A DNA stretch of 60,040 bases from Bacillus testis. Its GTDB lineage: Bacteria; Bacillota; Bacilli; Bacillales; DSM-1321. The stretch is from the NCBI RefSeq assembly GCF_001243895.1, contig NZ_LN851186.1, positions 396,352-456,391 on the forward strand, written 5' to 3'. A program made the translations under genes and the position numbers. Shown piece by piece: positions 34,380 to 42,253 of this stretch (position 1 is its first letter; every line of letters starts with the position of its first letter). The notes beneath the pieces were generated by a model, which saw only the letters and a program-made list of their open reading frames with translations, did not search any database and was not told the origin of the DNA.

Positions 34380-35960
34380 ATGAAATCAATCGTTTCACCT
34401 GGCATCCACAAAAATAGGGTGTTGACAGGATTGATGATCGGTATGTTTTTCAGTTCGCTGGAACAAACAGTTGTCGGGACAGCTATGCCAACAATAGTAG
34501 CCGAACTGAATGGGTTCAACATCTTTGCCTGGGTCACGACAGCCTATATGATTGCTTCAACAACGGTTGTGCCGATCGTCGGGAAGCTGTCTGATATTTA
34601 TGGAAGAAGAAAGCTTTATTTGCTTGGCGCGATTATTTTTGTCATCGGTTCAGGGTTATGCGCGACAGCCAACACGATGGAACAGCTTGTTCTTTACAGG
34701 GGGTTGCAGGGAGTCGGAGGCGGGATGATCATGCCCCTTTCGCAAACCATCATAGGCGATATATTCACCGCCGAACAAAGAGCCAAATGGCAGGGTGTGT
34801 TCGGGGCTTTATATGGACTGAGTTCTGTTTTAGGGCCATTCCTGGGAGGGATCATCGTCGATTATGTGAGCTGGCACTGGATCTTTTTAATCAATATGCC
34901 ATTCGGATTCATATCCGCCCTTTTAATCTTTAACGGCTTAAAGCATGAACCTGTGCGCAAGGGTAAAGTCTCTATCGATTTCTTTGGGATTTTTACGCTG
35001 ATTCCTGCCATTATCCTGCTATTGCTAGGGATGACATTCGGAGGGGATAAATTCGCTTGGAATTCGCCTACATCTTACGCGCTTTTTGGAACGGTATTTG
35101 TCCTATTGCTTATTTTCGCTTATATCGAAAGAAGAGTAAAAGACCCCGTTCTGGATTTAGCCTTTTTTAAAAACAGGGTATTTGCCGTTTCGAATGCCCT
35201 TGGTTTTTTTCTTGGATTAGGGATGTTCGGGGCCGTTATGTTTGTGCCTATGTTTATGCAAGGCATATTGGGCGTATCGCCTACACAGGCTGGCTCAACA
35301 ATGACGCCAATGATGATTGCCTTGATTGTTTCAAGCGTCATCGGGGGAAGATTATTGTTGAGATTAAAATTCCGTACCGTTTTGGCGGCCGGTATGTGTA
35401 TTGCGGCTCTCGGCTTTTATTTGATGAGTACGATGGGACTCGATTCCACCCGGTTGCAGGCTTATTCTTACATGGTAGTACTTGGCCTTGGAATGGGGCT
35501 CGTCATGCCGACCATTACGATTGCAATCCAGAGTGAATTTTCATCTTCCCAATTGGGGGCGGTGACGTCGGCGGCGACATTCTTTCGTTCAATCGGCGGA
35601 ACAATCGGGGTGACGGTTTTGAATAGTGTCATGAATCATACAATCGTTTCAAATATGTTGAAAGAAAGTTCGTCTGCACATGCATCTATGGCACAAAAGG
35701 CTTTGGAAGCTTTATCTGAAAAAACAGATGTCCTGTTCGGCCTTCTGGTTGAACCGTCGAGAATCCCATTTCCTTCCGAGCTGCGGGCAGAAATCATAAA
35801 AGGAATCAGCGCCGCCTGGGCTAATTCCTTTTCCACTGTATTTCTTACCGGGTTAATTTTCATTATCTTCGGTATCGCTGCAGCTTTATTCATAGGCAAT
35901 GGCCGGATTAAAAGAGATAAAGCGTTGAAAGAACATAAATGGTCGGATACAGAGGAATAA
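34380..35960 (+). CDS. DHA2-family (EmrB/QacA) 14-helix drug exporter
   Basis: 526 aa from ATG 34380 behind AAAGGAG; the longer frame would begin inside the palindromic operator. Membrane helices carry the DHA2 motifs: FSSLEQTVVGTAMPTIVAEL (motif D1), GKLSDIYGRRKLYLLGAIIF (motif A), LYRGLQGVGGGMIMPL (motif B) and GLSSVLGPFLGGIIVDY (antiporter motif C). Proton-driven export of lipophilic drugs across the cytoplasmic membrane. The strong palindrome upstream implies induction by a ligand of a TetR-type repressor. Confidence 0.9.
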   Translation: MKSIVSPGIHKNRVLTGLMIGMFFSSLEQTVVGTAMPTIVAELNGFNIFAWVTTAYMIASTTVVPIVGKLSDIYGRRKLYLLGAIIFVIGSGLCATANTMEQLVLYRGLQGVGGGMIMPLSQTIIGDIFTAEQRAKWQGVFGALYGLSSVLGPFLGGIIVDYVSWHWIFLINMPFGFISALLIFNGLKHEPVRKGKVSIDFFGIFTLIPAIILLLLGMTFGGDKFAWNSPTSYALFGTVFVLLLIFAYIERRVKDPVLDLAFFKNRVFAVSNALGFFLGLGMFGAVMFVPMFMQGILGVSPTQAGSTMTPMMIALIVSSVIGGRLLLRLKFRTVLAAGMCIAALGFYLMSTMGLDSTRLQAYSYMVVLGLGMGLVMPTITIAIQSEFSSSQLGAVTSAATFFRSIGGTIGVTVLNSVMNHTIVSNMLKESSSAHASMAQKALEALSEKTDVLFGLLVEPSRIPFPSELRAEIIKGISAAWANSFSTVFLTGLIFIIFGIAAALFIGNGRIKRDKALKEHKWSDTEE

Positions 35961-36003
35961 AAGCCATAAAAGAGTATGAGGGGAACGCCAGTAGGAATTA
36001 AGC

Positions 36004-36050
36004 AGAAAGGCTTTCATCTATTGAGTTTGAGGGTGAAAGCCTTTTTCTTT
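36004..36050 (+). terminator. Terminator of the DHA2 exporter
   Basis: GAAAGGCTTTCA...TGAAAGCCTTTTT hairpin with a T-run. Confidence 0.8.
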
Positions 36051-36152
36051 TTGTCCCCAAAGTTTCACTTTATTGCATTGCGTGAAGGCTGACTCTATCA
36101 TAAGAAGAGAGTTTCAGACAAGAAACGAAGCAAATAATTATGGGGTGTAAGG

Positions 36153-37451
36153 ATGTATACAACGACGATTGCAATTATTCTATTTATTGGTACACTGGCT
36201 TTGGTCATCAGACAGCCAGGCGGCCTGGGGATTGGCTGGAGTGCTTGCGGTGGAGCGATTCTGGCCCTCCTTTTTCACATAGTGACCTTTCAGGATGTGA
36301 TGGATGTCACCGGTATTGTCTGGAATGCGACTCTTACCTTTGTTGCCTTGATCGTTATTTCATTAATCCTGGACGAAATAGGCTTCTTCGAATGGGCAGC
36401 ATTGCATATGGCCAGACTGGCAAGAGGGAATGGACTGGTCATGTTCCTGCTTATTTCCTTGCTTGGCGCCATTGTTTCGGCTTTATTTGCTAATGATGGA
36501 GGAGCCCTTATTCTGACTCCTATTGTCCTTGCCATGGTCAGGGCTTTGAACTTCAAAGACCGGATGATTATTCCTTTCATCATGGCCAGCGGCTTTATTG
36601 CTGATACAACTTCATTGCCTTTCATTGTAAGTAATTTAGTTAATATTGTATCAGCTGATTTTTTCCATATTACGTTCGGCGAATACGCTTCACGGATGAT
36701 TGTGCCGAATTTTTTCAGTTTAATCGGCAGCATCATTGTGCTGTATTTGCTGTTCCGAAAAGATTTGCCGCGTACATATGATCCAAAACAAGTGAAATGT
36801 CCAGCTCAAGCCATTAAGGATCCTAAAATGTTCCGCTATGCCTGGTGGGTATTGGGACTGTTATTAATTGGCTATTTTGGAGGGGAAGAAATCGGCATTC
36901 CGGTTTCCTTTATAGCAATAGCCATCAGTGTGATTTTTCTTTTATTGGCCAAAAAAAGCACAGCTGTTTCGATTCCCGCAGTCATTAAAGGTGCTCCCTG
37001 GAATATCGTTTTCTTTTCAATCGGCATGTATGTTGTCGTGTACGGACTGAAAAATGCGGGATTAACAAGCCTTCTTGCAAACGCGATTGCTTGGATTGCC
37101 GATCACGGCTTGTTTGCGGCGACGGTGGGTACAGGATTCATAGCGGCTGTATTGTCAGCTGTTATGAATAATCTCCCTACTGTTATGATAAATGCATTGG
37201 CCATTTCGGATATACAGGCGACTGGTATCCTGCATGAAGCCATGGTGTTTAGCAATGTAATCGGCTCTGATCTTGGCCCGAAAATGACACCAATCGGTTC
37301 ATTGGCAACACTTCTTTGGTTGCATGTGCTTCGGAATAAAGGATTCCATATATCATGGGGATATTATTTTAGGGTAGGGATCATCTTGACGGTTCCTACT
37401 TTATTCGTCACATTGGCCGGATTATATATTTGGCTGCGGATTATTTATTAA
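36153..37451 (+). CDS. arsB: ArsB-family arsenite efflux permease
   Basis: 432 aa, 11-12 helices, matching ArsB/NhaD ion transporters: [16 protein letters not shown] segment, [51 protein letters not shown] and [20 protein letters not shown]. It expels As(III)/Sb(III) driven by the proton gradient. It stands alone here: no ArsR, ArsC or metal-responsive operator is visible, so regulation is unclear. A related anion substrate cannot be excluded. Confidence 0.85.
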   Translation: MYTTTIAIILFIGTLALVIRQPGGLGIGWSACGGAILALLFHIVTFQDVMDVTGIVWNATLTFVALIVISLILDEIGFFEWAALHMARLARGNGLVMFLLISLLGAIVSALFANDGGALILTPIVLAMVRALNFKDRMIIPFIMASGFIADTTSLPFIVSNLVNIVSADFFHITFGEYASRMIVPNFFSLIGSIIVLYLLFRKDLPRTYDPKQVKCPAQAIKDPKMFRYAWWVLGLLLIGYFGGEEIGIPVSFIAIAISVIFLLLAKKSTAVSIPAVIKGAPWNIVFFSIGMYVVVYGLKNAGLTSLLANAIAWIADHGLFAATVGTGFIAAVLSAVMNNLPTVMINALAISDIQATGILHEAMVFSNVIGSDLGPKMTPIGSLATLLWLHVLRNKGFHISWGYYFRVGIILTVPTLFVTLAGLYIWLRIIY

Positions 37452-37613
37452 CTGTAAAAGATTTAATTCGAATTTGGCAGATTGATAGGCTGGTAGTTGC
37501 CCGCTGTTAATGGACGGTATATCATGTAATCACTTTGGTGACGATGCTTTGCGTTTGCCAAGAACTGATTCCAAGTTGTATTCTGGGGACAGGTAAAAGG
37601 GGGAGGAATGTGC

Positions 37614-38039
37614 ATGAAATTTTTAAAAGTAATCCTTGTACTGGCTGTTATTTTAGCTGCAGCTGGTTATGGCATTTATTATTTCGGCACTAATTATGCT
37701 TCAGACAAAGTGATGGATATGGTTTCAGACCAATTAGAAAACAGCGGGCAAGTGGAAGCTGTGAAAAAGTACATCGAGAAGGATCCCGAACTGAAAAAAT
37801 TCGTCCAAGAAGGTGCCAATGTGGATGAAAGTGAACTTCCATTCCATACAAAAGAGGAGGCCACTAGGGTTCTTGTACGAAAAGTGGGGATCAGTAAACT
37901 AAAGAACATGCAGACTCAAGTGAGTAACGGTACAGCTTCTAAAGAAGAAATCATGAGCCAGGTGGAGAAAAAATTATCACCTGATGAAATTCAGGCTTTA
38001 AAAGTGATCGCTTATAAAGAACTCTCGAAAAATAAATAA
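37614..38039 (+). CDS. Exported or membrane-anchored helical protein of unknown function
   Basis: 141 aa from ATG 37614, about 8 nt behind GGGAGG; ATG 37608 is too close to it. One N-terminal hydrophobic helix (about 3-25, FLKVILVLAVILAAAGYGIY) acts as signal or anchor. The rest is charged and helical with a C-terminal SPDEIQALKVIAYKELSK. No catalytic motif and no Cys in the exported part. Not recognised. Followed by its own terminator, just before the spore collagen gene. Confidence 0.6.
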   Translation: MKFLKVILVLAVILAAAGYGIYYFGTNYASDKVMDMVSDQLENSGQVEAVKKYIEKDPELKKFVQEGANVDESELPFHTKEEATRVLVRKVGISKLKNMQTQVSNGTASKEEIMSQVEKKLSPDEIQALKVIAYKELSKNK

Positions 38040-38044
38040 GGAAG

Positions 38045-38079
38045 AAAGCATTGTCCCTCGGTGGCAATGCTTTTTTTTA
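38045..38079 (+). terminator. Terminator
   Basis: AAGCATTG...CAATGCTTTTTTTT hairpin, ending the helical protein gene. Confidence 0.85.
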
Positions 38080-38119
38080 TGTGGAAGCCTTTTTTTACTA
38101 AAAATAAGATTGCTTGGTT

Positions 38120-38147
38120 ACATATAGTTATGCTTTTTCATAACATA
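38120..38147 (+). promoter_or_regulatory. Sigma-K-like promoter of the collagen-like gene
   Basis: AC at 38120-38121, a 17-bp gap, and CATAACATA (38139-38147) match the sigma-K pattern AC-N16/17-CATAnnnTA. Transcription would start near 38154, 27 bp before the GTG start. This implies late mother-cell expression during sporulation. Confidence 0.65.
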
Positions 38148-38180
38148 ACCGGAAATAGAAGAATGAAAGGGGATTGCACA

Positions 38181-39326
38181 GTGGGGAAAAAACGCTCATA
38201 CCGTCGCAAGTCAAGTAAACGCGATTTTATACCAAGTGGCGGCTTTCCGGGTGCTAGCGGTTTTACCTCCGGAATGCCTGAACAGTTGGACCTTCAGGGA
38301 TCTACAGGAGGAACAGGCAGAAATGCAATAGGAGCCACAGGATTAGAAGAAGCAACCGGCCTGGCAGGAATAATGGGACCAACGGGAGCCACAGGATTAG
38401 AAGAAGTGACCGGCCTGGCGATAGCAATGGGGCCAACAGGAGCGACCGGGCCAACAGGAGCAACCGGGCCAGCAGGAGTAATGGGGCCAACGGGGGCCAT
38501 AGGAGCCACGGGGGCGACCGGTCGGGCTGGCATTGGCCTGACTGATATGACAGTTTTCAATTCGGAACTTGCACCGTTATATCCAAGGGGACAGATTGTT
38601 TATCATGAAGGCGGAATATACGCCGCCAACGTAAATGGACCGGTAGGAGTGCCAGGCACTTTACCTGATTTCACGGTCCTATTACCGCCGGGGACATTAG
38701 GAGCCAAAGGAGCAACCGGGCCAGCAGGAGTAATGGGGCCAACAGGAGCCACCGGATTAGCAGGAGCAACCGGGCCAGCAGGAGTAATGGGGCCAACAGG
38801 AGCCACCGGATTAGCAGGAGCAACCGGGCCAGCAGGAGTAATGGGGCCAACGGGAGCCACCGGATTAGCAGGAGCAACCGGCCCTGTGGGAGTGATGGGG
38901 CCAACGGGAGCCACCGGAACAGGGACGACAGCTACTTCCGCTTATGCGGCCAATACAGGGGGAGGGCAAATTGAAGTTTCAGTGGACGGCACCAATATTC
39001 CGTTGCCTGATTCTCAAGATATCGGTCCTGGAATTACGTTTGCTACCGATACATTCACGTTATTAGAAGCTGGAAGATACTATATTGATTACACCATTCA
39101 ATTAATAGCTGGGCTGAATGTCGGATCGCGGTTATTAATAAATGGAGCCGGGAATGTTGCTTCTCAGATTTCACCAGCGCTGACAATGTTAGGATTTAAG
39201 AATAAGGTGATAGTAACTGTCCCTGCGAATACGACAGTTACACTGCAACTGTTCGGTTCAGTGGGCAACGCGACACTATTTGGGGGCGGATCAGGCGCAA
39301 ACGTAGCGATTGTTAGACTTGCATAG
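38181..39326 (+). CDS. BclA-like collagen-repeat spore-surface glycoprotein
   Basis: 381 aa from GTG 38181, seven nt behind AAAGGGGA; ATG 38163 is an alternative but overlaps the ribosome site. Order: basic N-terminus (KKRSYRRKSSKRDFIPSG), first GxT/GxP collagen-like block (about 35-115), a ~55-residue non-collagen insert (TDMTVFNSELAPLYPRGQIV and following), a second block made of 18-residue units GATGPAGVMGPTGATGLA, and a C-terminal BclA-type trimerising C1q/TNF-like domain (about 255-381) ending ANVAIVRLA. The many Thr residues are the O-glycosylation sites of such exosporium filaments. Two glycosyltransferases follow. Confidence 0.85.
   Translation: MGKKRSYRRKSSKRDFIPSGGFPGASGFTSGMPEQLDLQGSTGGTGRNAIGATGLEEATGLAGIMGPTGATGLEEVTGLAIAMGPTGATGPTGATGPAGVMGPTGAIGATGATGRAGIGLTDMTVFNSELAPLYPRGQIVYHEGGIYAANVNGPVGVPGTLPDFTVLLPPGTLGAKGATGPAGVMGPTGATGLAGATGPAGVMGPTGATGLAGATGPAGVMGPTGATGLAGATGPVGVMGPTGATGTGTTATSAYAANTGGGQIEVSVDGTNIPLPDSQDIGPGITFATDTFTLLEAGRYYIDYTIQLIAGLNVGSRLLINGAGNVASQISPALTMLGFKNKVIVTVPANTTVTLQLFGSVGNATLFGGGSGANVAIVRLA
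38331..38438 (+). repeat. 54-bp tandem repeats, first collagen block
   Basis: Two 54-bp units (38331-38384, 38385-38438), each beginning GGAGCCACAGGATTAGAAGA, followed by shorter GxT fragments. Confidence 0.75.
38709..38924 (+). repeat. Four 54-bp tandem repeats, second collagen block
   Basis: Units start at 38709, 38763, 38817 and 38871; the first three are almost identical (GGAGCAACCGGGCCAGCAGG...), the last is diverged. Near-identity at DNA level means copy number can change by slippage or recombination. Confidence 0.9.
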
Positions 39327-39344
39327 TTGGTTTGCAAAAAATAA

Positions 39345-39384
39345 AAAATGCCCAGCAACACAATCGATGCTGGGCATTTTTTAG
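39345..39384. terminator. Terminator of the collagen-like gene
   Basis: AAAAAATGCCCAGC...GCTGGGCATTTTTT hairpin. Confidence 0.9.
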
Positions 39385-39500
39385 CTAGATTGGATGGCAT
39401 GGCAAAGAATGGACGAAACAGCTTTTTCTTTCGGGAAATATGAGTAGGACATCCCCTGATACGCATATATTGTCAGGAGGGTTGAATAGGAGGGGTTCTT

Positions 39501-40592
39501 TTGATTTCGGTCAGTTTATGTATGATCGTAAAAAACGAAGAAGCGGTATTGGCCCGGTGTTTAGACAGTGTAAAAGACTTGGTGGATGAAATTATTATTG
39601 TCGACACCGGTTCAACTGATGAGACTAAAAGAATAGCTCAAAATTACACGGACAATATCTATGATTTTGTTTGGGTAGATAGTTTTGCAGAGGCCCGTAA
39701 TTTCGCTTTCTCCAAAGCAACCAAGGAGTATACGCTGTGGCTTGATGCCGATGATGTCATCTTGAAGGAAGACCAGGAGAAGATCAAGAGATTGAAAGAG
39801 ACACTGGATACATCCTATGATTCAGTCCAAATGGTTTATGTACTGGCCACTGATGAGAATGGGATCCCCGTCAGCAGTCTCAGCAGAAACCGGTTGGTCA
39901 AAACGGCGAGGCAGTATAAGTGGATTGGTGCGGTTCATGAATTTTTGGACGTGAGCGGCCCTATTTTTCATAGTGATATTTGTATTACCCACAGAAGCGC
40001 GAAAACAACCAAATCTGACCGAAATTTACGAATCTATGAGAAACAACTAAAAGACGGGCATGAATTCAGTCCCCGCGATCTCTATTATTTCGGCAATGAA
40101 TGTATGGACCATGGATTATTCGAGAGAGCTGTTGAGAATTACCGTTCATTCCTGGATACGAAGAGGGGCTGGGTGGAGGACTGTATACGCGCCTGCGACC
40201 AGGCTGCCGAAGCATTGCTGCAGTTAGGCAGAAAAAAAGAAGCGGAAGCGTATATTCTGGAGTCCTTCACATACGATTTGCCACGGGCCAGCCTATGCTT
40301 CAAGTTTGGGTATTTGCGCCTGCAGGAGAAAAAATATGAACAGGCCATCTACTGGTATAAACAAGCAGCTGAATCAGATCCAGAGAGAGTAAAGGCAACG
40401 GGGGCCTTTATCAACTATGCCTATTACACCTGGCTTCCCCATTTGCAGCTATGCGTTTGCTATGACGCGATCGGAAAAATCGAACAGGCCTATTACCATA
40501 ATGAAATAGCCCGCCTATACCAGCCGAATAACGCGAGCATTTTAAACAATAAACAGTATTTAGAGAATGTAATGAAAGAGAGGGAGGTGTAG
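39501..40592 (+). CDS. GT2 glycosyltransferase with TPR domain
   Basis: 363 aa, TTG start behind AGGAGGGG. The GT-A catalytic domain (about 1-225) opens ISVSLCMIVKNEEAVLARCL, has EIIIVDTGSTDET and the metal-binding DADD (LWLDADDVI, about 91-99); the rest is TPR-like helices (FERAVENYRSFL, YEQAIYWYKQAAESDPE). This SunS/WcaA-type layout often modifies peptides or proteins. It is followed 5 bp later by a methyltransferase-glycosyltransferase fusion and preceded by the collagen-like gene, so it probably glycosylates collagen-like threonines during spore maturation. Donor sugar unknown. Confidence 0.85.
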   Translation: MISVSLCMIVKNEEAVLARCLDSVKDLVDEIIIVDTGSTDETKRIAQNYTDNIYDFVWVDSFAEARNFAFSKATKEYTLWLDADDVILKEDQEKIKRLKETLDTSYDSVQMVYVLATDENGIPVSSLSRNRLVKTARQYKWIGAVHEFLDVSGPIFHSDICITHRSAKTTKSDRNLRIYEKQLKDGHEFSPRDLYYFGNECMDHGLFERAVENYRSFLDTKRGWVEDCIRACDQAAEALLQLGRKKEAEAYILESFTYDLPRASLCFKFGYLRLQEKKYEQAIYWYKQAAESDPERVKATGAFINYAYYTWLPHLQLCVCYDAIGKIEQAYYHNEIARLYQPNNASILNNKQYLENVMKEREV

Positions 40593-40597
40593 GATAA

Positions 40598-42208
40598 TTG
40601 CCAACCAGTTGGTATCAGGCGGTCCCGGCGATCATTGATTTGGTTATGCTGGATCAGCCGAAGTCTGTATTGGATATAGGAATCGGTTTTGGAAAATACG
40701 GCTTCTTGCTGCGGGAAGCCTTTGATATTCCATATGAACGCTACGACAAGAAAGCCTGGCTCCTACAAATCGATGGAATTGAAGGGTTCGAAGGGTATCG
40801 GAATCCTATCCATGATTATGTGTATGACCACGTTTATTATGGGAAGGTATCAAAGGTTTTGCCGGAGCTCACCCAGAGTTATGACACATTATTATTGATC
40901 GATGTTCTGGAGCATTTTGACAAAGAAGAGGGACTTCAATTGATCGACCAGCTACTTGCAATTACCAATACTTCATTAATTGTCTCTACCCCGATTATTC
41001 CTTCCGTGCAAGGTGACTACTTGGGGAATGAATTGGAGACACACCGAAGCCGATGGTCGATTGTGGATTTCGCTGACTATGATTATCATTTCAGTGAAGT
41101 GAAAGTAGGGGATAACGGAGCATATATATTTAAGTTTTTTCCAGATGAAAAGAAAAGCAAGCAGCAGGAAAAGCCTTTGAAAATCGGTTATCTTTTACCG
41201 CACCACGGAATGACCGGAGGCATGAAAATGCTGTTGAACCAGATGGATTTGCTCCATAAACAAGGCCACCATATTACGGCTTTTTTTAAGGGAGAGGAAG
41301 GCAGTACAGTTCTTCCCAAGTGGGCGGATATAGAGGTGGACCGCCAAGTGCTCGTGCCGCTCGATCATTTGTTAAAGGATCATTGCAGAGACTGTGATGT
41401 GATTGTGGCAGGATGGATCTACCAGCTAGCCGAAATGCAAAATGCGAATACCCCTGTGTTCTATTGGGAACAGGGGCATGAATCACTATTTGGCGATATT
41501 CCCGAATACAGCCATATACAAGCGATACGTTCAAGCCTTGCACTTTGTTATAAGGCTGGGATTCCCATACTAAGTGTCTCGAATTTTGTTTCTAGAGTCC
41601 TTTCTGCGCGGTATGGATTGGAGACGGATGTGCTCCCAAATGGCATTGATGTCGAAAAATATACGCCAGTTGAGTCAAGGCCACCATCCGATAGACCGAC
41701 CATACTATTGGTGGGTAATCCGAATTTGCGTTTCAAATCGTTTAATGATGCCATTAAAACCTTGTCCATTGTATGGGCAAAGGGACATCGATTCAAGGTG
41801 AAATGGGTTTGCCAAACAGTGCCTGCGCATACTGCCGTTTTTCCAATCGAATACATTGTCCAGCCGAAAGAATCCGAGTTGGTCAGTTGTTATCAGAATG
41901 CGGATTTATTTCTGTACACATCATGGTATGAAGGTTTTGGCATGCCGCCGCTAGAAGCGATGGCATGCGGTTTACCGGTTGTGATGACGGATTGTGGAGG
42001 CGTGAAGGAGTATGCTCTGAATCACTATAATTGCCTGATGGCTGAACCGGGAGATCACTGGGCTCTGGCCGAGCATGTTGCAAGCCTGTTGGCGGATCAA
42101 GAAAAAAGAAGGTATTTGGCAGCCAATGGCCGTATGACCGCACTGGATTTCCGTTATGAAAAAGTAATGCCCCAATTGGTTGACTATATGAGAACCCTGA
42201 CAGAATAA
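40598..42208 (+). CDS. Fusion: N-terminal methyltransferase + C-terminal GT4 glycosyltransferase
   Basis: 536 aa; TTG start about 10 nt behind GGGAGG, 5 bp after the GT2 gene. Residues 1-185 form a class I methyltransferase: motif I SVLDIGIGFGKYGFLLREAF, LLLIDVLEHFD and SLIVSTPIIPS. Residues 195-536 form a GT-B, GT4-family transferase: IGYLLPHHGMTGGMKMLLNQ, LPNGIDVEKYTP, and the EX7E motif in WYEGFGMPPLEAMACGLPVV. One polypeptide could add a sugar and O-methylate it, as occurs on the tip sugars of BclA glycans. Role inferred from context. Confidence 0.8.
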   Translation: MPTSWYQAVPAIIDLVMLDQPKSVLDIGIGFGKYGFLLREAFDIPYERYDKKAWLLQIDGIEGFEGYRNPIHDYVYDHVYYGKVSKVLPELTQSYDTLLLIDVLEHFDKEEGLQLIDQLLAITNTSLIVSTPIIPSVQGDYLGNELETHRSRWSIVDFADYDYHFSEVKVGDNGAYIFKFFPDEKKSKQQEKPLKIGYLLPHHGMTGGMKMLLNQMDLLHKQGHHITAFFKGEEGSTVLPKWADIEVDRQVLVPLDHLLKDHCRDCDVIVAGWIYQLAEMQNANTPVFYWEQGHESLFGDIPEYSHIQAIRSSLALCYKAGIPILSVSNFVSRVLSARYGLETDVLPNGIDVEKYTPVESRPPSDRPTILLVGNPNLRFKSFNDAIKTLSIVWAKGHRFKVKWVCQTVPAHTAVFPIEYIVQPKESELVSCYQNADLFLYTSWYEGFGMPPLEAMACGLPVVMTDCGGVKEYALNHYNCLMAEPGDHWALAEHVASLLADQEKRRYLAANGRMTALDFRYEKVMPQLVDYMRTLTE

Positions 42209-42210
42209 AG

Positions 42211-42247
42211 AAAGGATCCGCGCCAAGACCGGGCGGATCCTTTTTCT
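42211..42247. terminator. Bidirectional terminator
   Basis: AAAGGATCCGC...GCGGATCCTTTTT between the convergent glycosyltransferase and YhgE genes. Confidence 0.85.
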
Positions 42248-42253
42248 GTTCGT

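Noticed and set aside
38040..38180. Earlier start of the collagen-like protein at 38061
   Set aside because: That stretch contains the preceding terminator and the sigma-K-like promoter; GTG 38181 has the proper ribosome site.
38603..38914. Pro/Ala-rich open frames antisense to the collagen repeats
   Set aside because: They arise from the repetitive GC-rich codons of the collagen gene read backwards.
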